A DNA stretch of 64,000 nucleotides from Rhodanobacter sp. FDAARGOS 1247 (lineage in GTDB: Bacteria; Pseudomonadota; Gammaproteobacteria; Xanthomonadales; Rhodanobacteraceae), in NCBI RefSeq assembly GCF_016889805.1, contig NZ_CP069535.1:1798001-1862000 (forward strand), written 5' to 3'. The notes beneath the pieces were generated by a model that was given only the letters and a program-made list of their open reading frames with translations, was not told the origin of the DNA and searched no databases. Position numbers and translations under genes: made by a program. This document shows, in pieces, positions 7,133-15,064 of this stretch. Numbering within the stretch: position 1 is the stretch's first letter; every line of letters starts with the position of its first letter.

Positions 7133-7634
7133 TCCATTTCGAACTTGAAAGCGTTATCGGCGGCATGTTCAGGGGAGCATCCTGCATGACCGTCCGGGAA
7201 ATCACGAACAAATGGGCGAACGACGTCGCGGGCGTGACCCATGCGCGTGACCCATGTGGATGAGATCGAGTTTGATCCCGAGAAACGGTACGGAGGAAAT
7301 CAAGCCTCCCTGCCTCTCCCCCCGTTCCCCTTGTTCCCTGTTGAGCCCCGCCAGCGTGGCCTTCTTTTTGAGAAGTTCATCCCGCACCGGCGTGTACGCA
7401 CTCGCGGACTCGGCCAACTCACTGCCTGCCACGCAGTCGATCCGGGCCTTCGCGGAGACTGGCGATCTGGCCTCATGCGTCACCGCGGTGCGGTGACGAG
7501 TTCACCCGGCGGCAAGGTTGTCGCCACAAAAGTGATCCCGCGCACGTACTGCCAATGGCGGCCTTTTTCGGCGCCAGGGGGCGGAGTAGTTTGCGTCGAG
7601 GGGGAGTGCAGGGGGCCATCCGGAGGGAGACAAC
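7133..7634. other. Intergenic region between brnA and the TonB receptor
   Basis: This holds the second dispersed repeat (7279-7352) and a short tandem duplication GCGTGACCCAT (two copies around 7233-7254). No intact gene is seen. A minus-strand open frame at 7202-7483 has some protein-like character but reads through the repeat and lacks a ribosome-binding site, so it is not called. This appears to be the right border of the accessory island. Confidence 0.45.
7279..7352 (+). repeat. Dispersed repeat, copy 2 (downstream of brnA)
   Basis: This is the direct partner of 6396-6470. Shared blocks include CGAGAAACGG, ACGGAGGAAAT, CTCTCC and GTTCCCCTTGT followed by CTGTTGA. Similarity stops at both ends, so BrnTA and about 880 bp lie between two copies in direct orientation, a geometry that could allow deletion or excision by recombination. 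Confidence 0.65.
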
Positions 7635-10298
7635 ATGCATATCCATGCAGGGATCAACGTGGTTCTTTTGCGCGCCATTCGCGCGGCGCTTGCCGCCGCG
7701 GCGCTGGTCGCGTGCTCGGTGCAGGCGCAGGATGCAGGCGCGTCGGACAGTGGACAGGCCCAGGCTGGCCAGGCGACCGCGGTACAGGGAAGCAACCATG
7801 CGGCGAAGGCCAAGTCGACCACCACCCTGCAGGAAGTGGTGGTGACCGGCACGCACCGGGCCGGCCTGTCGCCGACCTCCTCGATTTCGCCGATCGACGC
7901 GTTCAGCGGCAGCCAGATCGCGAAGCAGTCGTCGGCTGACCTTACCGACGCGCTGACCAATGTCGTGCCGTCGCTGACCACCCAGCGCTTTCCCATCGCC
8001 GACGGCACGTCGTTCGTGCGACCGGTATCGCTGCGCAACCTGTCGCCCGACCAGACCCTGGTTCTGGTCGACGGCGTGCGCTTCCATCGTTCGGCGCTGG
8101 TCAACCTGCAGATCGACCCGCTCGGTACTTTCAACCAGGGCGCGCAGGCGGTCGATTTCTCGGTGTTTCCGTCCAACGCGATCGAGCGCGTCGAGGTGCT
8201 GCGCGATGGCGCTTCGGTGCTGTACGGATCGGATGCGATCGCCGGCGTGGTCAACGTCATCCTCAAGAAGTCTTCCTCGGGCGTGACGGTCAGCGCGCAG
8301 ACGGGCCAGTATGGCAAGGGCGATGGCAACCTGCGGCGCTACGACGCCGATGCGGGATTCCCGCTCGGCGCCGATGGCTTCGTGCACGTGAGTGCCGAGC
8401 GCGAAACCACCGACCCCACCTCGCGCGGGATGCCGCAAGCGGACGCGGCGGCGGTCGCGGCCGTGGTCGGTGCGGACCAGGTGCCGTACGACGGCTTCGG
8501 CCAGCGCTGGGGCGACCCACAGACCAAGACCAACAAGCTGTTCGTCAACGCCGGCCTGCCGCTGGCCGGCGACGCGCAGCTCTACGCCACGGGCAGCTTC
8601 ATGGGCAAGAAGGTCCTGTCCAGCTTCTTCTATCGCAACCCGGTCTTGCCGGCCCAGGACGGCATCAGCGGCCGCTCCACCCTGGTCAGCTACGCCGATG
8701 GCACGCTGAACCCGGCGAACGCGCCCCAGTCGCTGGTGGACAGCATCGTGGCCGGTGGTGGCGACCCGGCGAACTACCTGACGGCCAACGCGGCGAGCCC
8801 GAGTGGCTGGGTGCTGCTGAACCCGATCTACACGCAGTTCCCGGGCGGCTACAGCCCGCTGTTCGGTGCGGACATCAGCGATCACCAGCTGGTCGGCGGC
8901 GTGCGCGGCGGCGGGCAGGGCAACCTGCAGTGGGATCTGCACTACCGCACCGGCAGCAACGAGGTCGACTACCAGCTGAAGGGTTCGATCAACCCGAGCC
9001 TGGGCAGCCTGTCGCCCACCAACTTCCACCCCGGCAAGCTGACCCAGCGCGAGCAGGGCGCCGGTGCGGATTTCGTCCGTTCGTTCGACGACTCGCCGCT
9101 CACGCTCGCCTTCGGCGCGAACTGGCGCCAGGAGACCTACATCATCCACCAGGGCGATGCCGGGTCGATCGAGGTGGGGCCGACCGCGTCGGTGTTCGGG
9201 GTGGGCTCGGATGCCTTCCAGGGCTTCCCGGCCAACGCGGCCGGACGCTTCACGCAGAACAGCGAGGCCGCCTACGTCGACGCCGAGACGAACTTCACCG
9301 ACCAGTGGTCGGGCGCGGCGGCCGTGCGCTACGAGCGCGCGGACAACTACGGCTCCAAGATCGTGTACAAGCTTTCCAGCCGTTACGCGTTCACCGACGC
9401 GTTCGCGCTGCGCGGTACGTACAACACCGGCTTCCGTACACCGACCCCGGGCCAGGCGAACACGCTGAATGTCACCACCACGGCGAACGCCCAGGGCGGC
9501 CTGATTCCCAGTGGCACCTATCCGGTCGACAACCCGGTGGCGCGCGCGCTCGGTTCCAGGCCGCTGAAGACCGAAACCTCCAGGAGCCTGTCCGTCGGCG
9601 CCGTGTGGACGCCGCTCGACAACGTCACGACGACGCTGGACTACTACCGGATCAGGATCGACGACCGCATCGGCCTGGTCAGCAACAGCGTGACCCAGGC
9701 CACCGTCGACCAGCTCGCCGCCGGCGGCTATCCGAACGCGCAGCTGCTGCTCGGCAGCGATGCCAGCTATTTCGGCAATGCGTTCGGGTCCGACATCCGC
9801 GGCATCGACTTCGTGGTCGATACGCGGCATCAGCTGGGCAATGGCCGGCTCAACATCGACTTCCGCTACAACCAGAACAAGCAGAACGTGGTCAAGGTGC
9901 AGCCGGACACGCTCAACGATGATTTCGTGTACGACCTCGAACACCAGGTGCCCAGGAGCCGGTCGGTGCTCAGCTTCGACTACAACCTGCACCGGTTCGA
10001 CGCCATCGCGCGGGTCAACCGTTACGGCAGCTGGAGCACGACGGTCGGCCTGTTCGGCAGCAACAACCCGCCGGACGACGTGAATCACTACAGCGGCAAG
10101 ACGCTGCTCGATCTGGAGGCCAGCTACAAGTTCAACGACACCTTCACGGTGACCATCGGTGGCAACAACGTCTTCGACACCTACCCCGGCAAGGAGCAGA
10201 ACGCCACGCTGCAGTTCCTTGGCGTCAAGTACGCGCTCACCTCGCCGTTCGGCTTCAACGGCGCGTTCTGGTACGCGCGCGTGACGGCCAGCTTCTGA
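7635..10298 (+). CDS. TonB-dependent outer-membrane receptor, 887 aa
   Basis: The ATG at 7635 follows GGAGGGAGACAAC. A signal peptide ends near residue 32 (ALVACSVQAQDAG). It is followed by a Q/A/G-rich linker and the TonB-box-like sequence LQEVVVTGTHR. The plug domain shows RNLSPDQTLVLVDGVRF and IERVEVLRDGASVLYGSDAIAGVVNVILKK. The remainder alternates as a 22-strand barrel, ending in VRVTASF with the terminal aromatic residue required by the BAM complex. Such receptors import siderophores, vitamin B12 or carbohydrates. The substrate cannot be told from sequence, and no transporter partner gene is adjacent. Confidence 0.95.
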   Translation: MHIHAGINVVLLRAIRAALAAAALVACSVQAQDAGASDSGQAQAGQATAVQGSNHAAKAKSTTTLQEVVVTGTHRAGLSPTSSISPIDAFSGSQIAKQSSADLTDALTNVVPSLTTQRFPIADGTSFVRPVSLRNLSPDQTLVLVDGVRFHRSALVNLQIDPLGTFNQGAQAVDFSVFPSNAIERVEVLRDGASVLYGSDAIAGVVNVILKKSSSGVTVSAQTGQYGKGDGNLRRYDADAGFPLGADGFVHVSAERETTDPTSRGMPQADAAAVAAVVGADQVPYDGFGQRWGDPQTKTNKLFVNAGLPLAGDAQLYATGSFMGKKVLSSFFYRNPVLPAQDGISGRSTLVSYADGTLNPANAPQSLVDSIVAGGGDPANYLTANAASPSGWVLLNPIYTQFPGGYSPLFGADISDHQLVGGVRGGGQGNLQWDLHYRTGSNEVDYQLKGSINPSLGSLSPTNFHPGKLTQREQGAGADFVRSFDDSPLTLAFGANWRQETYIIHQGDAGSIEVGPTASVFGVGSDAFQGFPANAAGRFTQNSEAAYVDAETNFTDQWSGAAAVRYERADNYGSKIVYKLSSRYAFTDAFALRGTYNTGFRTPTPGQANTLNVTTTANAQGGLIPSGTYPVDNPVARALGSRPLKTETSRSLSVGAVWTPLDNVTTTLDYYRIRIDDRIGLVSNSVTQATVDQLAAGGYPNAQLLLGSDASYFGNAFGSDIRGIDFVVDTRHQLGNGRLNIDFRYNQNKQNVVKVQPDTLNDDFVYDLEHQVPRSRSVLSFDYNLHRFDAIARVNRYGSWSTTVGLFGSNNPPDDVNHYSGKTLLDLEASYKFNDTFTVTIGGNNVFDTYPGKEQNATLQFLGVKYALTSPFGFNGAFWYARVTASF

Positions 10299-10315
10299 CC
10301 GGTCGTCGCCATGCT

Positions 10316-10349
10316 GGCCATCTCCCCGGGTGTGCCCGGGGAGATGGCC
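10316..10349. terminator. Strong hairpin after the TonB receptor
   Basis: GGCCATCTCCCCGGG pairs perfectly with CCCGGGGAGATGGCC around TGTG, a 15-bp stem 18 bp past the stop. There is no T-tract, so it may act as an mRNA 3' stabiliser or a terminator of the atypical kind. Confidence 0.6.
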
Positions 10350-10531
10350 GCTTCAGGGGCGGGCCATCCACGGCGCGAGTGGCTTGAGAACGAAGGGGAA
10401 GAAACCCGTGACAGGACCACGCCGGACACTGCAGACTTGGCACATCCGAAAGGATCGGACATCCACAATTACCGGCCCGTCCACCATGTCACGCATGGCG
10501 GGTGCCACGCCATCGACCCTGTCCCGACACC

Positions 10532-11323
10532 ATGAATCGTCTTGCCGCTGTCTTGCGCTGGTTGCCGGTTTTCATCCTGCTCGATCTCTACGTCAACCTG
10601 GTGCCGCGGGTGGCGGGTTTCGCGCTGCCGGTCTGGCTGACCTACGTGGCGGGCTTCTTCCTGCTGGCGTACGTGCTTTGCCGCTTCGGGCTGGGCATCA
10701 CCAGGATGCAGACGGTGGGGCTGGGCCGTTCACCGGGCTGGCTGTCCTCGCTGGGACTGGGCTTTGCCATCGGCTTTGGAGTCTGGGCGCTGAAGAACCT
10801 GCTGTACTTCGGCATGGGCAAGTTCGACGTGGTGGGCTGGCGTGACTGGAGTTTCGTCCTGCCGATGCTGGGCCAGGCGCTGGTCGGGATGTTGCTGGCC
10901 TCGGCGATCAACGACCTGATGATCCGTGGCTATGGGCTGGCGTTCTGCCGCCGCTTCAACCTGATGGCTTGGTACCTGCTGATCACCACCGCGGTGTATG
11001 CGCTGGACGACAGCTGGAACGAGGGCATCGACCCCATCAACCTGCTGTTCTCTGCCGTTCTCGGCGTGTCCCTGGCGTATACCGTGCTCAGGACGGGCGC
11101 GATCTGGATGAGCATCGGCATCCATTGGGGCGGCAACATGTGTTATCGCGTCATGGCCGGTTTCGACGGGCAGGGCGTGGTTCGCCTTGAGCACGTGATC
11201 GAAGGTGCGCGCTTCGAATATGCGGGCCTGGCCGTTACCGCCTTGATGTTTCCGCTGCTGGTGCTGGTGCTGCGGTGGTTCGTGGATCAAAAGAGTCCGG
11301 TGCCGAATTCCGCAGCCGACTGA
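10532..11323 (+). CDS. CPBP-like integral membrane protein, catalytic residues replaced
   Basis: This is a 263-residue protein with seven to eight hydrophobic segments. The C-terminal part follows the CPBP (CAAX protease and bacteriocin-processing, Abi) plan: a motif-1 position reading INDLMIRGYG, then NLLFSAVLGVSLAYTVLRTGAIWMSIGIHWGGN. In active members motif 1 is EExxxR. Here the two glutamates are Asn and Asp, while the HxxxN of the last motif is kept. It may therefore be a non-peptidase member. The ATG at 10532 is chosen since residues before it would be hydrophilic and lack homology to a start. A role is not known. Confidence 0.7.
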   Translation: MNRLAAVLRWLPVFILLDLYVNLVPRVAGFALPVWLTYVAGFFLLAYVLCRFGLGITRMQTVGLGRSPGWLSSLGLGFAIGFGVWALKNLLYFGMGKFDVVGWRDWSFVLPMLGQALVGMLLASAINDLMIRGYGLAFCRRFNLMAWYLLITTAVYALDDSWNEGIDPINLLFSAVLGVSLAYTVLRTGAIWMSIGIHWGGNMCYRVMAGFDGQGVVRLEHVIEGARFEYAGLAVTALMFPLLVLVLRWFVDQKSPVPNSAAD

Positions 11324-11423
11324 AGCGGATTCTTCCAGCAGTCCCATCGGGAACCATCGATCACTTCGAAACGAGGCGCGGACGAATGCAATGTCCGCGC
11401 TCGCATCGTCCATCCCGGTCGTC

Positions 11424-11450
11424 TTGCACTCCACCCGACCACACGATAAT
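11424..11450 (+). promoter_or_regulatory. Putative promoter of the leader-rsgA transcript
   Basis: TTGCAC (11424-11429) and GATAAT (11445-11450) are 15 bp apart. They would start a transcript about 35 nt before the leader ORF at 11493. Spacing is short, so the -35 is uncertain. Confidence 0.4.
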
Positions 11451-11492
11451 CTCCAAACCCCTTCCACCAACCGAGCCTGGAGGTCGCTGACC

Positions 11493-11537
11493 ATGATTGT
11501 TCATTCCACGATTTCCGCCGGGTTGGCGCTGCGCTGA
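11493..11537 (+). CDS. Putative leader peptide upstream of rsgA, 14 aa
   Basis: ATG at 11493 with GGAGG eight bases upstream starts MIVHSTISAGLALR, then TGA. It lies in a 342-bp gap otherwise without genes, with hairpins between it and rsgA. The strong Shine-Dalgarno and the following structured 5' region suggest a regulatory uORF, though chance cannot be excluded. Confidence 0.4.
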   Translation: MIVHSTISAGLALR

Positions 11538-11613
11538 TACACGCGCCCCGGATCGCCGTTCGTCGGCCGATCCACCTTTCTTCCTGATACGCGTCGAACC
11601 CGGCGTTCCGTTC

Positions 11614-11633
11614 AACCACCTGCATGGGTGGTT
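11614..11633 (+). promoter_or_regulatory. Hairpin in the rsgA 5' leader
   Basis: AACCACC pairs with GGTGGTT around TGCATG, 33 nt before the rsgA start codon. An upstream pairing GGATCG..CGATCC (about 11549-11573) gives a second stem. Together they could switch access to the rsgA start. Confidence 0.45.
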
Positions 11634-11665
11634 GCTGCGTTCTGTCTTTATCCGGGGTTCCACGC

Positions 11666-12721
11666 ATGTATTCCCAGACTTTTACGCTGTTCCAGCTCGG
11701 CTGGCGGTTGAGCTATTCGCACGATCTGACCCTGCAGGATTTCGAGGCCGGTTATCCGGCCCGGGTCGTGGGAGTGCATCGCAACGCGTTGTCGGTGCTG
11801 TCTGCACGTGGTGCGGCCAGCGTCACCCTGTCGGCGGCGGTCGAACCCGCGATCACGGTGGGCGACTGGCTGCTGCTTGAAATGGAGGCGCCGCGAGTGT
11901 TGCGGTTACTCGAGCGGCAATCCCTGATCGCCCGCATCGCGGCAGGTTCGGAGCATCGGCTGCAGGCGATCGCCGCCAACCTCGACACGCTCTTCATCGT
12001 CACCTCGTGCAACGACGACTTCAACCTGTCGCGGCTGGAGCGCTACCTGGCGGTCGCTTTCGAGGCGGGCGTCGAACCGGTCATCGTGTTGACCAAGGCG
12101 GATCTGTGCGATGGTGTCGGAAGCTACCTCGACGCGGTGCGCACGATCGCACCCGCCGTCGCCAGCGTGCCGATCGACGCGACCTCGGCGGCTTGTGCCG
12201 AACCGCTGGCAGGCTGGCTGGGCGGTGGGCAGACGGTGGCCTTTGTCGGTTCGTCCGGCGTCGGCAAGTCGACGCTGGCCAATACCCTCATGGGCGGCGC
12301 GGCCCAGGCCACCGGAGGGATTCGCGAGGACGATGCCCGCGGCCGTCACACCACCACGGCGCGCGAGATGTTTGCGTTGCCGTCGGGCGCGTGGGTCATC
12401 GACACGCCGGGCATGCGCGAGCTGCGTGTCGGCGCTGTCGAAACGGGCATGAATGCCGCGTTCGATGACATCGAACGGCTCGCTGCGCAGTGCCGCTTTC
12501 ACGACTGCCGCCACCAGGGCGACCGTGGATGCGCGGTGGAGCATGCCGTCGCCGCCGGCACGCTGGACGGCCGCCGGCTCGCGAACTACCGCAAGCTGCA
12601 GCGCGAGGCCGCCCAGGCGGCGCGTTCGACGAAGGAACGTCGCGAGCACGATCGCCACTACGGCGTGTTGAACCGCAATGCGCAACGGCTGCAGCGCGAG
12701 AAGAAGGGACGCGACTACTGA
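11666..12721 (+). CDS. rsgA: Ribosome small subunit-dependent GTPase A
   Basis: The 351-residue protein shows the circularly permuted GTPase layout of RsgA/YjeQ. An OB-fold region (RVVGVHRNALSVLS) comes first. Next are the G4 motif TKAD (near 149), the P-loop GSSGVGKST (near 198), the GRHTTTAREM switch and G3 DTPGMREL. The C-terminal zinc site is CRFHDCRHQGDRGCAV (Cys-His-Cys type). RsgA checks late 30S subunit maturation. The start at ATG 11666 (MYSQTFTL) fits family members; a longer reading from 11624 would run through the leader hairpin. It is monocistronic. The sub-type resembles the second RsgA paralogue found in many proteobacteria. Confidence 0.95.
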   Translation: MYSQTFTLFQLGWRLSYSHDLTLQDFEAGYPARVVGVHRNALSVLSARGAASVTLSAAVEPAITVGDWLLLEMEAPRVLRLLERQSLIARIAAGSEHRLQAIAANLDTLFIVTSCNDDFNLSRLERYLAVAFEAGVEPVIVLTKADLCDGVGSYLDAVRTIAPAVASVPIDATSAACAEPLAGWLGGGQTVAFVGSSGVGKSTLANTLMGGAAQATGGIREDDARGRHTTTAREMFALPSGAWVIDTPGMRELRVGAVETGMNAAFDDIERLAAQCRFHDCRHQGDRGCAVEHAVAAGTLDGRRLANYRKLQREAAQAARSTKERREHDRHYGVLNRNAQRLQREKKGRDY

Positions 12722-12809
12722 GCGTGCGGGGCGAGGCTTTGTCCGAGCCCCTCATGTACGCGCAGGATGGAAACGGGGAACACGTGCCGGGGAGGGCACC
12801 TGCTGGAGC

Positions 12810-12941
12810 ATGGTCATTTCCGCGATGTTCGACGGCCAGCTTGCCGGTGGCATCGGCATTTCCGGCGGCACGGCTGCGCAGGATCATGAAGCGGCTGAAG
12901 CGGCTGAAGCGGCGCTCAGGGCGCTGGGGTTGCCGGCCTGA
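12810..12941 (+). pseudogene. C-terminal remnant of a GlcG/HbpS-type (PF03928) protein
   Basis: In this frame the sequence reads MFDGQLAGGIGISGGTAAQDHEAAEAAEAALRAL (given here split from its start at 12825). It matches the conserved GlcG/HbpS C-terminus VDGQxxGAxGVSGxTxxQDxxVAxAxxAAL. Everything upstream in frame is unrelated, so about three-quarters of the gene is missing. It overlaps the last 58 bp of the flavin monooxygenase on the other strand. A short GCGGCTGAA repeat (12889-12912) lies inside it. HbpS-family proteins bind haem or sit beside glycolate and related oxidoreductases. Confidence 0.6.
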
Positions 12942-14455
12942 GCCGTCTGCGGCATGGGCTGCGCCAGCGAAATACCGACGCCTTGCAGGTACGCGTGCAG
13001 AGCGTCGATGCCGTCGCCCGCGATGAAGGCTCCGACATAGCTGTCCGGACGCACCAGCACCCAGCTGTTCGGCGCTAGCCCGTACGCGTCGTGGAAATGG
13101 CCGTGGGTGTCGACCACGTCGCCGCGGTTGCCGAACACATGAGTGCGCAGGTGCGGATGCGGCGCGATGCGGTCGCGGTCGGCGTCCTGGCCCAGCAGTG
13201 TCCAGTGCGGCCCCTGCAGCAGGTCGAAGACGCGGGAGGGCAGGCCCGTGGCGTGGCGGATCGGTGCGTCGGGCGCGCGATCTCCCGGCTGCAGGCGATG
13301 CGATCCCGACGTTGATTCCAGGCTCAGTGACGAGGCGCGATAGCCGAGATCGAGCTGGCGCACTTCGCGGCCGCGACGGCTGTCGCCGCGTTTGGCGGCA
13401 TCGAGCAACTGGGTCGAGAGTCCGAGCACGCTTTCGGCGACGGGGCGACGTTCTTCCTCGTAACTGTCGAGCAGGATGTCCGGCGCGCCAGCCAGGACCG
13501 CGGCCAGTTTCCAGCCGAGGTTGTACGCGTCCTGCACGCTGGTGTTCAGGCCCTGGCCGCCGGTGGGCGGATGGATGTGGGCGGCATCGCCGACCAGGAA
13601 GATACGGTCGATGCGATAGCGGTCCGCGAGCCGTGCGTTCATGTGATAGGCGGACGCCCAGGCCACCGCGCTGACCTGGATGTCGGTGCGTCCGGTGCGC
13701 TCGGCCACCATGGCAGCGATGCCGGCAGCGGAGAGGTCGATGTCGCCTTCGAGCGGGATCGGCGCCTGGATCTGGAACAGCTCGGTACCCGCGAGCGAAC
13801 AAATGGCAATCTGCTGCTGCATGTCGGATTCGTTGAAACGATGCCACGCATCCCGTTCCAGGCCATGCAGGGTGACGTCGGCCACCATGGCGCGCACGCC
13901 GAGCGTCTTGCCGGGAAAGCCGATGTCCAGCGCCTGACGCACGAAGCTGCGCCCGCCATCGGCGCCGACCAGGTAGCGGGCACACACGCTTTCGGGCCCA
14001 TGCAGGCCGTCGAGCGTAGCCGTCACGCCGTGCGCGTCCTGCTCCACAGCCACCAGCTCGCAGCCGAATTCCACCCGGTGGCCGAGTTCGGCGAGGCGCT
14101 CGCGCATGATCCGCTCTGTCAGGAATTGCGGCAGCATCCACGGCAGGGCGTGCGGTTCGGCCGGCGTGGCTTCGATCTCCCCGCCCAGGGTGGTATCGCT
14201 GTGGCTGCCGTCCGCGTGGTGTTCGCGCAGCAGCGGATAGGGACCACCGCTGGCGTGGATGCGGTCGACGATGCCAAGATCCTCGAAGACTTCAAGAGTC
14301 CTGGGCTGGAGACCCTTGCCGCGTGAACCGTGGAACGGGGCATTCTTCTTCTCGATCAGGCGAAAGCCGACGCCTCGGCGCGCGAGATCGATGGCCAGGC
14401 TCAAGCCTGCGGCGCCGGCGCCGCAGATCAATACATCGGTGTTCGACGTGTTCAT
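12884..14455 (-). CDS. FAD-dependent aromatic monooxygenase (UbiH/MhpA-type)
   Basis: This is a 523-residue group A flavoprotein monooxygenase. It shows the Rossmann motif CGAGAAGLSLAIDLARRG (near residue 11), the DG motif LVGADGGRSFVR (near 165) and the GD motif IFLVGDAAHIHPPTGGQGLNTSVQDAYNLGWKLA (split; near 290), which bind FAD and NAD(P)H. Such enzymes hydroxylate phenolic substrates, and the C-terminal thioredoxin-like domain is typical of the PheA/MhpA subgroup. The tail AQAGNPSALSAASAASAAS is antisense to the HbpS remnant and is probably an extension acquired when the original 3' end was lost. It is divergent from the marR gene, with a shared operator region. Confidence 0.88.
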   Translation of the reverse strand: MNTSNTDVLICGAGAAGLSLAIDLARRGVGFRLIEKKNAPFHGSRGKGLQPRTLEVFEDLGIVDRIHASGGPYPLLREHHADGSHSDTTLGGEIEATPAEPHALPWMLPQFLTERIMRERLAELGHRVEFGCELVAVEQDAHGVTATLDGLHGPESVCARYLVGADGGRSFVRQALDIGFPGKTLGVRAMVADVTLHGLERDAWHRFNESDMQQQIAICSLAGTELFQIQAPIPLEGDIDLSAAGIAAMVAERTGRTDIQVSAVAWASAYHMNARLADRYRIDRIFLVGDAAHIHPPTGGQGLNTSVQDAYNLGWKLAAVLAGAPDILLDSYEEERRPVAESVLGLSTQLLDAAKRGDSRRGREVRQLDLGYRASSLSLESTSGSHRLQPGDRAPDAPIRHATGLPSRVFDLLQGPHWTLLGQDADRDRIAPHPHLRTHVFGNRGDVVDTHGHFHDAYGLAPNSWVLVRPDSYVGAFIAGDGIDALHAYLQGVGISLAQPMPQTAQAGNPSALSAASAASAAS

Positions 14456-14469
14456 CGTGAATCCCATAT

Positions 14470-14486
14470 ATGTGCAAAATGCACAT
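14470..14486. promoter_or_regulatory. MarR-type operator 1
   Basis: ATGTGCA-AAA-TGCACAT is a perfect palindrome between the divergent monooxygenase and marR genes. It sits 15 bp from the monooxygenase start and 14 bp from the marR ATG, a position that would block both promoters. Confidence 0.7.
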
Positions 14487-14500
14487 TTGTAGAGAATCGT

Positions 14501-14995
14501 ATGGCTTCCAAAAAAAATGTGCAAGTTACACATATATCGCCCCGCACGCGTGCGCTGCACATGGCGCTGATCAGCGTGGTCAGCGTGTTGAACAGGCCGG
14601 ACGTGGACGAACGCCTGGTGCACGAAGCCGGCATCGCGCTGGATCGCGCGCTGTTTCCGTTGCTGGTGATGATCGAGAGGCTGGGGTCGATCGGCATCGT
14701 CGACCTGGCCGGTCGGGCCGGGCGCGACTACACCACGGTGAGCCGCCAGGTCGCCCGGCTGGAAACCCTGGGGCTGGTGCAGCGGCGGGCAAGTGAAACC
14801 GATGCGCGCGTGCGGGCCGTCACCGTAACGCCGAAGGGCAAGTCGATGACCGATGCCCTGGACGCCGCGCGCGAGCGCATGGCGCGCAAGCTCTTCGCCG
14901 AGTGGAGCGACGCGGAGGTCGACACGCTGGTGAGCCTTCTGCAGCGGTTTGCCACGGATATCGAGGCGCAGGCGTCCGGGAAGGGGCGGGCATGA
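14501..14995 (+). CDS. MarR family transcriptional regulator
   Basis: This is a 164-residue winged-helix regulator. The MarR core is seen in LLVMIERLGSIGIVDLAGRAG, the recognition helix RDYTTVSRQVARLETLGLVQRR and the wing SETDARVRAVTVTPKGK. The ATG at 14501 is used; an alternative ATG at 14561 (MALISVV) would leave the second operator wholly upstream of the gene. Its position, divergent from the flavin monooxygenase with two like palindromes, implies it represses that gene and itself, presumably relieved by an aromatic ligand. Confidence 0.88.
   Translation: MASKKNVQVTHISPRTRALHMALISVVSVLNRPDVDERLVHEAGIALDRALFPLLVMIERLGSIGIVDLAGRAGRDYTTVSRQVARLETLGLVQRRASETDARVRAVTVTPKGKSMTDALDAARERMARKLFAEWSDAEVDTLVSLLQRFATDIEAQASGKGRA
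14517..14533. promoter_or_regulatory. MarR-type operator 2
   Basis: ATGTGCAA-G-TTACACAT matches operator 1 with one mismatch in the dyad. It lies 31 bp from operator 1, inside the first codons of marR if the ATG at 14501 is used. Confidence 0.6.
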
Positions 14996-15064
14996 CTGGC
15001 AAGCAGAGCGGAACCGACAAGCACTTCCGATGACCGCGTCGTGCCCGGTGCTTGATCCGGTCGA

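Noticed and set aside
7202..7483. Minus-strand 93-codon frame between brnA and the TonB receptor
   Set aside because: It runs through the dispersed repeat and has no ribosome-binding site.
3274..7634. Integrase-type genomic island with tRNA-Ser attachment sites
   Set aside because: No integrase gene and no second copy of the tRNA 3' end (GTTCGAATCCC..CTCTCC) was found at the right border.
7473..10088. 871-codon minus-strand frame opposite the TonB receptor
   Set aside because: Shadow of the real gene caused by third-position GC bias; the composition is V/R/A/Q-rich without domains.
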